This document shows positions 45,783 through 56,391 of a DNA stretch of 64,000 nucleotides, piece after piece. The notes beneath the pieces were generated by a model. That model worked only from the letters and a program-made list of their open reading frames with translations. It searched no databases and had not been told where the DNA came from. Origin of the DNA: Lepidostoma basale (lineage: Eukaryota; Arthropoda; Insecta; Trichoptera; Lepidostomatidae); the NCBI GenBank assembly GCA_022606425.2, contig JAHDVF020000010.1:2976001-3040000 (forward strand). The letters run 5' to 3'. The position numbers and the translations under genes are program-made. The stretch's first letter is position 1. Each line of letters starts with the position of its first letter.

Positions 45783-46020
45783 GAGGACCTTCGTGGCCCA
45801 GTGGTAAGTGCATTGATTGCCACCCTGAAGGTTCCGGGTTCGATTCCCGGCGAGGGTAGTGTGATTGTCACACTGTCTTTGGTCTGGTGTAGAATTCATG
45901 TGACAATAAAATGGCGATAGATTAGCTACCTATCACATGTCACGAGATTCACTATGATAGCTATTATACCCTTTTCATGGATTTGGCTCATGCTGTCCTG
46001 ATGTAAAGAGCGATTAAACA
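45783..46020 (+). mobile_element. SINE-1, full length
   Basis: Intact head with box A TGGCCCAGTGG and box B GGTTCGATTCC, complete body and LINE-matching tail, leading into the (TAA)n tract. Confidence 0.85.
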
Positions 46021-46030
46021 AAATAATAAC

Positions 46031-46094
<64 letters not shown>
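46021..46094 (+). repeat. (TAA)n microsatellite, SINE-1 3' tail
   Basis: About 24 near-perfect TAA units, continuous with the SINE-1 end. Confidence 0.95.
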
Positions 46095-46728
46095 TTCTAA
46101 CGTAAATCGATAACAAGTGCTGGCGAAGAAAATAAGAAATTTTAAATAGTTTACGCTTCTTTTTTCTGTGTAAACGGCAATACAAACTACACAAATTGTA
46201 TATACTCGTATTTTAAAAGTCCTCATAATTTAATATGACAATTACAATTCAATTAAATTTTATTAAAAAAAAATTATAGTCTTGAAGGATGATCCTTACT
46301 TCTTAATACCTCCTGGCACTAAAAGGGTTAAAAACATCTTTAATTTATTATTACCGCATTCTGTGTTGTGAGTGCAAATAAGATCTGTGTATTAATATTA
46401 TATAAAGGTATTCAGCACACACTGTAAAAAAGGATTACATCAGCAATCAATATTATAGAAGAAAAAACATAAAATGATTCATAGCTAACGAAGTACGCCA
46501 GTATACTATACCCTAAATCGTAAGTAATTGAGTACGCGTGAAAAGAAAAGTGGTTTTTGTTTTATTTTTATAACCTACGTGTTTTGACCCACATTTTATT
46601 TATTACATTATCATAAAAGTCTAGAAACTAATCAGGTATTATATATTATTATGAAGAAAAAAAAACATTGCTATAACATTATACAATATAAGTACATAAT
46701 GTACGAATCAAAATATGTACGAAAATGC

Positions 46729-46990
46729 ATATCGTCGGTTCAAATGTAAAACTCATTAAGTGACATTTCAAAATTTTCTCATTTTTTGCAACTTCCGCAT
46801 CAGACTTGTGAATTCTACCTCAGAAAACAATTACCAAGTGTATTTATTAAAGAATAACAGTTATTCTTTAATAAAAACACTCGGTGATTACTTTCTGACG
46901 TATAATTCACAAGTCTGATCAGAAATTGCAAAAAAATAAATGAATGATTCAAATGTCACTTAATGAGTTTTTCCTTTGAACCGACGATAT
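46729..46990. mobile_element. Palindromic MITE, 262 bp
   Basis: The left arm starts ATATCGTCGGTT and the right arm ends AACCGACGATAT. About 130 bases on each side are complementary with some gaps ('ctcattaagtgacattt', 'acttgtgaatt', 'aagaataac'). The turn is at about 46859. No gene. Confidence 0.7.
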
Positions 46991-47164
46991 AATAGAAAAT
47001 ATTCTAATATTGTAGATATATAACATATAATAAAAATATTGTATATTTCATTAAATATGATTAAAATAAAGCTGTTTTTTTCTATTTTCTTCTATATTCG
47101 CCATACTTTGTGTTGTAGATGCTTTATTTCACTTGTTTTATATACTTTGTAAAAACAACACTTA

Positions 47165-47300
47165 CATTAAAAAAAAAATTATTACATAGACATGTTTCAG
47201 ACAACCAGTCCTTCTTCAATGATACATATTATAAAGATACATATTTAAAATATTATAAAATTGTTTTCATGATCTGACAGATGTTATAAATATTTTTTTT
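47165..47300 (-). repeat. Hammerhead-like repeat HH2, copy 2
   Basis: The minus strand carries TTGAAGAAGGACTGG, a GTCT-type arm and GAAACATGTC at about 47216-47186; flanks as at 2090-2300. Confidence 0.55.
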
Positions 47301-47324
47301 GTTGAATTGTTTTCTGAAAAATAA

Positions 47325-47540
47325 TATATGTAATAAATACGAAAGAAAACGTTTAAAAAAAATTAATTTATTTTATGGGAATGACATGTTTTGTCACTTT
47401 TATCAAATGAATATTTGATAATGCCTTAGAAAGGCGAAACACGTCATTCCTATAAAATATAATAAAACCTATTGAAAATAGACGTTTTCATTCGTATTAA
47501 TTATTTCATATGGAGTTATACATCATTGTTAAAGACAATA
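47325..47540. repeat. Foldback FB, copy next to exon 1
   Basis: Opposed arms: 'gggaatgacatg' at 47378 and 'aaaggcgaaacacgtcattcc' at 47430; outer strings 'aaatacgaaagaaaacg' and 'cgttttcattcgtatta'. It lies in intron 1 about 350 bases from exon 1. Confidence 0.55.
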
Positions 47541-47892
47541 AATAAAAATGTGTGTATTTTAATACCCTTGAGTTTAAAATTCGTTAATCGATTTGTGAAG
47601 TTTACTTTTGTGTAGTTGCGCAAGTTTAAAGAAAGATTGCTTTTGAAAACGCAATAAAAAAATGAACAACTTAAGAAATCGAATGAAATTTCAATGCAGT
47701 ACAGAACAAACAATTGAAAAAAATTCATTGCATAAAAACAAAACTTAACTCTCATTTATCCCACCGTACATCACGCAAAGATCGTGTGTATTGTTTTCAG
47801 ATCAAACCGCCTCTTTGCAATAAAAATAAACGATCTTTTCTATTTCGATGTGTGAAATGATTTCATCTGTTATGAATAAAACATGTAATTAC

Positions 47893-47937
47893 CGTAATAA
47901 TGATAAATATCACAGGCCGGTAGAATATGTGAGCCAT
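47893..47937 (-). CDS. spz-like: Spätzle-family gene, exon 1 (start codon and most of signal peptide)
   Basis: Fifteen codons run from an ATG in strong context (GGCGGC before it, G after it) to a donor GTAATT at 47892, giving MAHIFYRPVIFIIIT. The exon ends in phase 0. The next exon downstream on this strand (40020) also begins in phase 0 with VLVCGQTDES, so the junction completes a typical secretory signal: a basic/aromatic start, a hydrophobic core, a small residue near position 20, then a polar mature region. This start was chosen because no other nearby ATG gives a signal sequence that joins in phase. A TATA/Inr pair sits 56 bases upstream. The link to exon 2 spans about 7.9 kb and is inferred from phase and signal-peptide logic, not from transcript data. 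A further untranslated exon upstream cannot be excluded. Confidence 0.68.
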
Positions 47938-47989
47938 GCCGCCAATTGTGTTTGTAAATCATACACTAAAACATAAACAAAACTAACAC

Positions 47990-48024
47990 AACTGATTAAT
48001 GCGACATTTTAATATTAATTTATA
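47990..48024 (-). promoter_or_regulatory. Candidate core promoter (TATA box and initiator) of the Spätzle-family gene
   Basis: On the minus strand TATAAATTAA starts at 48024 and an initiator TCAGTT has its A at 47993, exactly 31 bases downstream. This is the standard TATA-Inr spacing of insect promoters. The implied 5' UTR is 55-56 bases and ends at the strong-context ATG at 47937. A TATA-like string is easy to find in such AT-rich DNA; the spacing and position are what support it. Confidence 0.4.
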
Positions 48025-48119
48025 ACTGTTGGCTTGTTTAGGAAGCTTTCACTGGGCGGCACGTGGTTGCAATGCGACTGCGTCAATTAAATGTCACTCA
48101 ATGTTTTCATGTGTAATGG

Positions 48120-48420
48120 TCTCGTCTTCGCATGCGCGGGAGCTGGCTAATGGCAGACTACGGTCGGACAAGGAGACTCCGGTTGACTGGTGCGGCCGCA
48201 ACTAGCGAGTGGCCGCGCAGACACCACTCTTGCTTTCTTTGCACCTTGCGACCTATCCCGGCCCGCGCGTATCTCCGCTCCTCTCCACGCGAGACCGCGG
48301 CATTGATCTCTTTCTTTTGTTATTCCCAAAGATTTGTGCTCGCGAGACAAAGCGGTATTCTTGACCGAGAAAGAAAATTCTTACGCAAGAAAAGTTCTTG
48401 TTTCTTACTACACTCAGCCT
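48120..48420. promoter_or_regulatory. GC-rich block upstream of the Spätzle-family start codon
   Basis: About 300 bases of CpG-containing, GC-rich sequence, including a GCGGCCGC octamer near 48190, in an otherwise AT-rich flank. It lies 180-480 bases upstream of the ATG at 47937. No repeat family seen elsewhere in the window covers it. Open frames exist on both strands but none has recognisable content. It may be upstream promoter DNA or a 5' non-coding exon. Confidence 0.35.
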
Positions 48421-48634
48421 AATGAAAATGTAACTGCCATTATTGTCTTATAGAACGATTAATCTTCGAACAATGGATCGGTTCGAATTGATGTACTCGA
48501 CTTGCAAAATCCTATTCATAACACTTGCTTTTGTCGCTGGTGGAAATGTGACCTCATGTTGGAACTTGCGAAGCAAGCTTTTAGATCAAATACGAGAATG
48601 AATGATGTGTTTTGCGTAATAGTATTTTTTAAAT
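48421..48634. other. Upstream flank, nothing recognised
   Basis: Unique-looking sequence between the GC-rich block and the first upstream repeat; no frame or motif I can identify. Confidence 0.5.
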
Positions 48635-48760
48635 TAATATGAATAAAAACGTCGCTCTTCTAGGAGTTTTATTATATTTTCGATGGAATAACATATTTCG
48701 CCCTTCTAAGGCATTATCAAACGTCACATTTGATAATGCCTTAGACGGGCGAAACATTTC
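48635..48760. repeat. Foldback FB, truncated
   Basis: The inverted pair is clear ('aaggcattatcaaacgt' at 48708 against 'tttgataatgcctt' at 48729), then the right arm stops at CGAAACATTTC, where LINE-A begins. Confidence 0.6.
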
Positions 48761-49075
48761 TTCTTCTTTCGTCTTCTTCTCCTTATAGACCTTTGGTTTG
48801 TTCCTAAAATCAGGCTGGCCTTTCTTGGGAGGTTGACTCCCAACTATCTCTCCATCTCTTCGGCGGTCTTCCAGGGGGACGGCTGCCGGCAGGAATCTGA
48901 TGCGCCACAGCGTGTGGGATTCTGGTGGGTTCCATCCTCTGCACGTGCGCATTCCAGTATTTTCTGCATTGTCTGCCCCATCTCACGACATCTTCCACCT
49001 TGCAGATCTCGCGGATAGCCGTGTTCCTCACCCTATCACGAATAGTTCTTCCTTTTAGAAAAATATTCCGGAATT
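48761..49075 (-). mobile_element. LINE-A 3' end copy
   Basis: The minus strand reads LKGRTIRDRVRNTAIREICK, VEDVVRWGRQCRKYWNAHVQ, RMEPTRIPHAVAHQIPAGSR and PPGRPPKRWRDSWESTSQER. 92 codons open, tail GAAGAAGA. Confidence 0.78.
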
Positions 49076-49312
49076 CGTTGTCAACCATTTTTTTAGCTCA
49101 TTTGGGAAAAACGAATGTCCGATCTTTGCCAAATGAGCTAAAAAAATGGCTGACGATTTCGATATTCGTTTTGCGTTTCAATATTCGGCTTCAGTTTAAT
49201 TGAACCATCTCGTGGACCCCCATTTACATCTCTTGGACCCTGGACCCTCATTTTTTTTTTACAATTGTCATAGACCCCTGCGGGTCTATATAGACCACTT
49301 TGGGAATCGCTG
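49075..49312. mobile_element. hAT-like remnant
   Basis: The right end, read on the minus strand, is CAGCGATTCCCAAAGTGG (49312-49295), a standard hAT terminal sequence. Inside lie two facing 'tttagctcattt' units like those in 56392-56812. The left end is not identified. Confidence 0.45.
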
Positions 49313-49369
49313 ATATAAAGAATAACTCCTGCCATATAATTAAATGTAATAGAAAAATAGAAAAACAGG

Positions 49370-49750
49370 GTACTGCGCAGAATTCTGCGACCTGTGAATG
49401 ACGGTGATGTCTGGAGAGTGCGGCATAATGACGAGCTGTACTATATTTACAAAGCTCCCAGTCTCTCCACACAGGTCAGACTGAATAGACTGAGATGGGC
49501 CGGTCACGTGCAGAGGATACCGTCATCGTGAACCCCAAAAAGATTGCTGGAGTGGCACCCAGGTGGTAGAAGATCAATTGGACGACCAAGGCTGCGATGG
49601 AAGGGTGAAGTTGGGAAAGATGGGGCGAAATTGTTACGAGTGTCAGATTGGAGGGTCGAAGCGGAGGACAGGAGGAGTTGGAGGCGAAGAATACTGGAGA
49701 TTAAGGCTTGATATGGGCTGTAGAGCCATCGAAGAAGAAGAAGAGATAAA
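49370..49750 (+). mobile_element. LINE-I 3' region
   Basis: Pieces read ILRPVNDGDVWRVRHNDELY, IYKAPSLSTQVRLNRLRWAG and HVQRIPSS, later GRPRLRWKGE-type and SRRRILEIKA; ends 'gccatcgaagaagaagaag'. A run of in-frame changes. Confidence 0.65.
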
Positions 49751-50004
49751 CTGAGACTCTCGATAGTGTAGATAATATTTTAAGTATTTTTTTTTTCAAT
49801 CGTAGGGATTCGCTTGCAGCAAAGCCTTATGAGATATTTGCGGATTGGTATGCCACTTGGTTCTTTTTAATGTGATAGTCTCCCGTTGCTTTCCACATGT
49901 TTGTATACTTAAATATTTGAACCAAATCAGTGTACTCAAAATTTTAGCTATTAATTCTTATGATGTGTGATAAAAAGTTATTCACGGAATTCTACCAGAT
50001 CAAA

Positions 50005-50905
50005 CTAACTAACCATCACGCCGTCTCCCCGAAGGGGTGGGCAGAAAGAATGGACTGCCACACTTTTCTTTCCTGACATATTTCTCTCGCTTCCTCAACA
50101 TTCATACATCGTGTCAAGTACGCGCGTCGATTTCTCTGACTCCTCACATGGCCGACGTTCAATATTTGATTTATTTGATCGTGCCACTTTTTCCTCGGTC
50201 TTCCTCTATTTCTAGTTCTATTTACATTGTTAACATATACTTTTTTACCATTCTTTCTTAATTCATTCTTTCCATATGTTCAAACCATATTAATGATCCT
50301 TTCATTATTTTGTTCATAACACCATCATTCGCACCGCATTCACTTCTTATATTTTTATTCGACACTCTATCATACACAGAGTATCCGCACATTCGTCTAA
50401 GAGATCTCATTTCTACTGCATTTATTCTACTATCATCCTTCTTTTGCCAGTACCATGCTTCGCTTTCATACATAAGGGTCGGTACAAGAATACCATTGTG
50501 CGCTGCCATTCTAGCTTTTTTGGATAGATTTTTGTTTGCGATGACAACTTTAAGTGCACCATTCACTTTGTTGCCTGCCCCAACCCTTCTTTCAATATCC
50601 CTCACTCGCCCATCTCTTGCAAACAAACTACCTCATCTACTTGCTCCAAATTTTTACCATTCACGCTAATGTTGATGACTGTCATGTTTTCTTCTTTTTC
50701 AAAAATTGGACTTATTTACATTCATCATCGGATGATTTCGCATGCATACCTCATACATACAATTCACCAGGACTTGTAGTTCATGCTCGTTGTTTGCAAG
50801 TAGGATAGCGGCATCCGCATACAACAGACAGCTTACTGACACTCCGCTCATTTTGGCACCTACATCCAACCCTTTCAGCTCTTTCATCTCTTTCAAAGTT
50901 AATCA
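50005..50905 (-). mobile_element. LINE-B, longest copy (about 900 bp)
   Basis: The minus strand reads KEMKELKGLDVGAKMSGVSV, then SCLLYADAAILLANNEHELQ (YADA in place of YADD), NCMYEVCMRN; after a gap, RDIERRVGAGNKVNGALKVV and the YESEAWYWQKKDDSRINAVE region to the (GTTA) terminus. The second catalytic Asp of the RT box is replaced. It is the only LINE-B copy here that reaches the RT active site, and places the family among RTE-like elements. Confidence 0.8.
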
Positions 50906-51344
50906 AATTTAATATATAAAAAAATCTACACCTTAACGGATTCAAATAAATGTTATATTTCCAAAATTATTATTTTAAACGCAATTCTCATTATGCTATG
51001 TACAAATTAGTTTCTATGCCATAAAGATATAACTGGGTGTATTGTTTAGTTGTTAGTAAAATAAAATTCACACACTGTCAAAGATTGAAATGTTAATTAA
51101 TGTTAAGATTTTCGCTAACTGATAACACTGTCACATCTGCGTCATCACATTATTCTTCTTCCTAGAATATTTTTTTCTTCCGCGTTTGCCCCGTAGTTAT
51201 AAACTTTATTTATGATTTTAAAAATGTTGCAGCAGAATGATTAATTAATTAAATGGCTTACATTACTGCTAATTAAACATGGAACATATTTGAATATGTA
51301 CTTAATCATTTTTCTTATTTTTTACTTGTTAACTAACTTACTAA

Positions 51345-51700
51345 CCATCTAACTGACTGCCACACTTTTCTTTCCAGACAATTTTCTGTCGCCTCACGTG
51401 GTCGAAATTCAATATTGGATATATTTGATCGTGCCACGTTTTCCTCGGTCTTCGTTCATTTCAAGTTCCAATAAAATCTTTAACGTGTACGTTTTTTACA
51501 ATTCTTCCTTCATTCTCCGGATGTCTAAATCATCTGAATGTTCTTTTCATTATTTTGTTCATAACACTATCATTCACACTGCATTCACTTTTTATGTTTT
51601 CATTCGACACTCTATTATACACAGATTTTCGCACATTCGTCTCAGAGATTTCATTTCTACTTCTTTTGCCAGTTCCATGCTTCGCTTCCATACTTGTTAA
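51345..51700 (-). mobile_element. LINE-B fragment, decayed
   Basis: 'gaagcgaagcatggaactgg' to 'gaatgacatgaggcgac'-type sequence on the minus strand, no frame beyond about 40 codons. Confidence 0.6.
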
Positions 51701-51717
51701 CACCAATTATTATTACA

Positions 51718-51833
51718 TGTAACTAACTAACTAACTAACTAACCATCACGCCGTTTCCCCGAAAGGGTAGGTAGAAAGAATGGACTGTCACACTTTAACC
51801 GATGCGTCACTCCATCCTTCTCTTTTCGCATAT
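51718..51833 (-). mobile_element. Chimeric SINE-2, 5' truncated
   Basis: (GTTA)5 tail, LINE-B terminus, and the 'gtgacgcatcggttaaagtg' and 'cgaaaagagaagg' part of the head. Confidence 0.6.
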
Positions 51834-52021
51834 TACATGTATTCATATTTATATAAATTTCATGAACATATTATTATGCATATCCATTAATACATAATGC
51901 AAATAACTTAACTCTCAGAAAAAATACCAATGGAGCATAAAACATCAGTTAAAAAAGTGTGACATCAGATTAAAAGATTAACTTTTTCTATAAAATAAAA
52001 TTTACCGCGTAAGTTATTGAT

Positions 52022-52405
52022 AAACTCCAAGTGTTTATAAATAGGTGCCTTCGCTCAATATTCAAGATCAATTGGCCCCGAACAGTGTCAAATGCCGTTC
52101 TCTAGACCATGGAAGGCGAAAAGCCAATCAGAGAACAAGTCGTAAGACGCAAATGGCTGTGGATCGGTCACATCCTGAGACGAAACCCAGCCTGCATCGC
52201 TCAGGGCGCACTAGACTGGTCCCCTATAGGGGGAAAGAGGAAGCGAGGCAGACCTAGAGCCACCTGGAGAAGAGCCCTACAGGACGAGGTCAAAGCAGCA
52301 GGCCTCACTTGGGATGATGTTAGGCATTAGGCATGCAATAGAGCCGGGTGAAGAAGGTTCCTTGAGGCCCTATGCACCACGAAGGTGTGACAGGACAAGT
52401 AGAAG
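52022..52405 (+). mobile_element. LINE-E 3' end, copy 3
   Basis: 73 codons open: MEGEKPIREQVVRRKWLWIG, HILRRNPACIAQGALDWSPI, GGKRKRGRPRATWRRALQDE and VKAAGLTWDDVRH. The 5' end coincides with that of 35370-35765. Followed by an AGAAGAAGAG tail. Confidence 0.78.
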
Positions 52406-52409
52406 AAGA

Positions 52410-52870
52410 GACTCTTTATTTCACATTTGAAAACAAAAGAGAAAATGAAAGCGAAAATTTTTTTGAAAATATGATGTTTTTCAAAAAATATTCCAATTAA
52501 AACTATTGATTATTTCTATTGACCTTTACACACATAAAAATAAAATTAGGAACTGCAAAAGAGGGTTGAAAACAGACTCAAAGCGGTAGGAATGTGATAG
52601 TTAAGACGGACGTGTGTTGAATATTCGTATAAGATATTCTTAAAACCAACCAGCCAAAACAAACAAAAAATATCCTAATATGAACAATACAAATACAAGA
52701 CAGTGCGATTGCCCTAGTTCGAGAAGCCCGGCGATGTGCAATAAGAAGAATCGACCGCAAATAAATGGGAAATAGATATGAGAGAAGAGAAGAATGCATT
52801 GCAGGCGAAAGCATTAAATACAGAATTAAATGAAAGGATTGCACTGTGGAAATAAAGATGAAGAACTAAG
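52410..52870. other. No recognisable feature
   Basis: Purine-rich AT sequence with a minus-strand open frame of 88 codons lacking recognisable content. Confidence 0.5.
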
Positions 52871-52874
52871 TAAG

Positions 52875-53510
52875 TAACTAACTAACTAACCATCACGCCG
52901 TCTCCCCGGAGGAATAGGCAGAAAGAATGGACCGCCACACTGTTCTGTCCTGACATATTTCTCTCGATTTCTTTACATTCATACATCTTGTCATCCACGT
53001 AGTCGATTTCTCCGACTCCTCACGTGACCGACACTCAATATTTGATTGATTTGATCGTGCCACGTCTTCCTCAGCCTTCCTCTATTTCTAGCTCCGTTCA
53101 CGTCGTTTACATATACCTTCTTCACTCGTTTTTTTCCATGTGTCCAAACCATCTTAACGACCCTTTCATTATTTTGTTCATAACACTTTCATTCGCACCG
53201 CATTCACTTCTTATAGGTACTTGCATTTGACACTCTATCATATACATATTTACCACACATTGGTCTTAGAGATCTCATTTCTACTGCATTTATTCTACTT
53301 TCATCCTTCTATTGCCAGTTCCATGCTTCACTTCCATACATAAGGATCAACACAAGGATCAGCACATCTTAGCTTTTTTGGATAGGCTTTTGTTTATCTT
53401 CTTTCAATACCCTTCTCCACTCTCTCATCCTTTGTAAACAAACTTCTTAAATAACCAAAATCATCCACTTGTTCCAGATTTTCACCATTCACTGTGAATG
53501 AGAAAATCTG
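52875..53510 (-). mobile_element. LINE-B copy
   Basis: (GTTA)n tail at 52875-52893, then minus-strand LINE-B sequence through the MRSLR region to 'caagtggatgattttgg'. Many stops. Confidence 0.65.
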
Positions 53511-53511
53511 T

Positions 53512-54530
53512 AACAAGTAAGAATGTATGTTTTAATGATATGAATGTGACATCGACGCGGGAAAACATGGCAAGATAATCAAATGTTGAATTTCGAAAAT
53601 CGTGCGTGTATTACGCACTGTTTGAATATGGGTGTTTTTCAAAAAGTTTGCTCGTTGCGTAATAATTCCACTACGTCACATTTGGCATTCCACTAATACA
53701 TCACGTCGCGTAGTGGATGTGAGGTTTATGAATATGATTTTACTAAATATTACATTGAATTCAGATTCTAGATGTCGGTCATTTTTACCCATGAAAAGCT
53801 GTAAGTCAAACAATCAATACTTACATTATAGAATCACGTTCGTAGTGGAAAATAAAAACAGCACGTCGTGACGCCCGACCACTATTTCACATAACATAAT
53901 GCGACTGGTGTCAATTTACGAACATGGCGACCGTTGACGAGCTATAAAATGTTGCCATCAATCAAATATATACTTAGTTTATAGTAAATTTTTCGTTTAA
54001 ATCAGTATATCGACGTAGCGTATACGGAATTTTCCACCAACGTCGTTTTGAGTGACTAAATAAAAACAGTATTTTATATTATGTTGAACTCTACGCTGTT
54101 ATCCAGGAATATTATTGAATCTGGATCATATAATCCTTCCAAATAACATAAAACTCTTGGACAAGAAGTAGCTTATCAATGAATATTTTTCGTTTATAAA
54201 GTGCAAAAGGAGCGTGGGACACTAGAAAAATCACCACTTTTCTATCGTATATTCCCAATAATTAAGCAAAATAAACAGATATAAGTACTTTTGGATATGT
54301 GAATAATCAATTTGTGAGTTATTCTGTTGTTTTGAGATATAAAAAATACAGTTTTAAAATCAATAGCCTGCAGAATTACCTCGAAAGTCATAGGACATGT
54401 AATTTTCGAGTAAACATTTTATTTGAAAAACACCCATATAGAAAAGTGAAGAGATTCGTGTCAGGATAAGTAGTGTTTGAAGCCCATCCTTTTTAGCTTT
54501 TGGGGAAGCGGATGTTCATGTAGTTAGCTA
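53512..54530 (+). mobile_element. LINE-B remnant split by a DNA element
   Basis: LINE-B 3' sequence at 53512-53626 ('gggaaaacatggcaagataa', 'cgtgcgtgtattacgc') resumes at 54439-54530 ('gtgaagagattcgtgtcagg', 'agcccatcc'). Confidence 0.6.
53627..54438. mobile_element. DNA transposon / MITE with 17-bp perfect TIRs
   Basis: TATGGGTGTTTTTCAAA at 53627-53643 and its exact reverse complement at 54422-54438, inside a LINE-B copy. 812 bp with no transposase. The superfamily is unclear. Confidence 0.65.
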
Positions 54531-54961
54531 AACTAATTCCTGATATATTGTGGGAGGCACGAGGTAAGAGTGTGGCAGTTTCTACCCACACGGGACGCTT
54601 CTCACCAGTTCGCTTTTTACTCTTTATCCGATTCAGCTTGCCCCAGATAAAAGCGAAAGTGACATGTAATCTATCGATTGTTATTCGAAGAGCGGCAAAT
54701 AATATCGCTATTAAATAAATTATACGAGCTCATCGCGCGATCACTGTCAACTAGCGAGAAGAAATGACAACCTTTTAAATACGACATTGTTAGACAATTT
54801 GTTCTCACGAGATTTCAATATGAAAAGTAAAAGACAATAAAATAGTGTAAGTGAAGCGTACTTATCCGCAGAGATTGCAAAATTTCGCGTTTTTGCGATA
54901 TATTTTAAATAATCTAACTGAATCTAAATGATTTTCAGTTTTTTTTTATAATTGAATTATT

Positions 54962-55445
54962 TACAATGGTGTTCTTGTGCCGACCCTTGTGTATGGAAGT
55001 GAAGCATGGAACTGGCAAAAGAAGGGTGAAAGTAGAATAAATGCAGTAGAAATGAGATCTCTAAGACGAATGTGTGACAAATCTGTATGTGATAGAGTGA
55101 CAAATGCAAGTATAAGAAGTGAATGTGGTGCGAATGAAAGTGTTATGAACAAAATAAGGAAAGGGTCATTAAGATGGTTTGGACACATGGAAAGAATGAG
55201 TGAAGACATAATGGTAAATAAGGTATATGTAAACGGCGTGAACGGAGCTAGAAATAGAGGAAGGCCGAGGAAAACGTGGCACGATCAAATCAATCAAATA
55301 TTGAATGTCGGTCATGTGAGGAGTCGGAGAAATCGACGTGCGTGCATGACAAGATGGATGTCAGGACAGAACAGTGTGGCGTTCCATTCTTTCTGCCTAC
55401 CCCTCCGGGGAGACGGCGTGATGGTTAGTTAGTTAGTTAGTTACA
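54962..55445 (+). mobile_element. LINE-B copy, 151 codons open
   Basis: Reads MPTLVYGSEAWNWQKKGESR, INAVEMRSLRRMCDKSVCDR, KGSLRWFGHMERMSEDIMVN, KVYVNGVNGARNRGRPRKTW and HDQINQILNVGHVRSRRN; ends with the terminus and (GTTA)4. A deletion removes the VEEAREVC part. Confidence 0.82.
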
Positions 55446-55492
55446 ATGTTTATGCCAGATAACGGATAATGTTGACTGGTTTTCATGGTTTC

Positions 55493-55685
55493 TTAACCGT
55501 TTAAGTACCGTGATGTTTTAAGTTTAGGAACACTCACATACCACACATTTTTAATTATTTAAAAAAAATAGGGCTAATGGATTTTATGCATTATGTTGAA
55601 AGCTACCTATAAAATGATATATCAAGTTTAAAATTTTCAAGTTGCATTATTGAAATTTCGTATATTTGATTTTTCTTTCAGAGTT
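55493..55685 (+). mobile_element. piggyBac-like terminal repeat (family L), copy 2
   Basis: TTAACCGTTTAAGTACCGTG start; matches 33480-33660. Confidence 0.5.
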
Positions 55686-55967
55686 GTCGCAAGCATAAAT
55701 AAATATAATTTAACATTTTTATAAAAAAAAATTATTGAAAGCAAACATTACAAAATCAAAGTTTGTTTTATCAGTCTAGTATCACGTGAAATTTAATTAT
55801 TTCAAGTGAAATCCTTTTGATTCTTTATATCAATCTCACCATAAGTGGTAACCCTAGTGCTCGACTTCTACAAAAATCCATTTTTCAATAAGATCGACTA
55901 ACGTCAGAAGGTTAATTTTTCTTGCAGAGATAGTGTATAGATGTCGCTAGCCACACAAAAAAAATGT

Positions 55968-56070
55968 TAGAATTCCTACTGGAATCATTTTTAATACAAA
56001 GTGGCCTTACGGTATTGGTGGTGCGCCTATGTAGTGGCCACCAGTGGCCTTACGGTACGGAAGTGGTTAA
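55968..56070 (-). mobile_element. piggyBac-like terminus (family M), copy 2
   Basis: The minus strand starts TTAACCACTTCCGTACCGTA at 56070. If family L copy 2 and this end are a pair, an element of about 578 bp from 55493 to 56070 would have TTAA at both ends. Confidence 0.45.
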
Positions 56071-56391
56071 ACAATAATTGGTGTCATGTATCATACTATA
56101 CACAGTGAAAAAATTGACAGTAACAAAACAACGAATGAAAAAAAAAACAAGCCGTATATTTTACAATATTTAAGAAAAACTGTTAACTGTCTTAAAGCTT
56201 GTAGAAATCTGAAATGACTCACCTTTGTGATATCGCAATAATAATATGTGCCTTGAAGACTTAAAATCGGAAGATTATAACTGAAATTAATCGTAACTTA
56301 TTACCTATCTTGTTCGGCGGTACAACCCTTGGTGGGTCTTAGCATCCTCCAAGAAACTAGTCCAGAAAAGTTGGGAACCGATGACCTAGAT

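Larger units (their letters stand above)
40021..47892 (-). other. Intron 1 of the Spätzle-family gene (about 7.9 kb)
   Basis: Holds SINEs (40132-40310, 42244-42460, 45783-46020), LINE-B fragments, a Helitron (43777-44426), hammerhead-like motifs, a palindromic MITE (46729-46990) and a (TAA)n tract. Nothing recognisable was seen in 40770-41735 (AT-rich), 41880-42035, 45250-45690, 46095-46725 or 47500-47890. Confidence 0.65.

Noticed and set aside
46021..46094. CRISPR-like or tandem gene array
   Set aside because: Simple TAA repeat at a SINE end.
48132..48422. Plus-strand open frame of 96 codons in a GC-rich block
   Set aside because: No recognisable domain, no clear splice sites; the frame follows from GC content, and the block fits a promoter-proximal region of the minus-strand gene.
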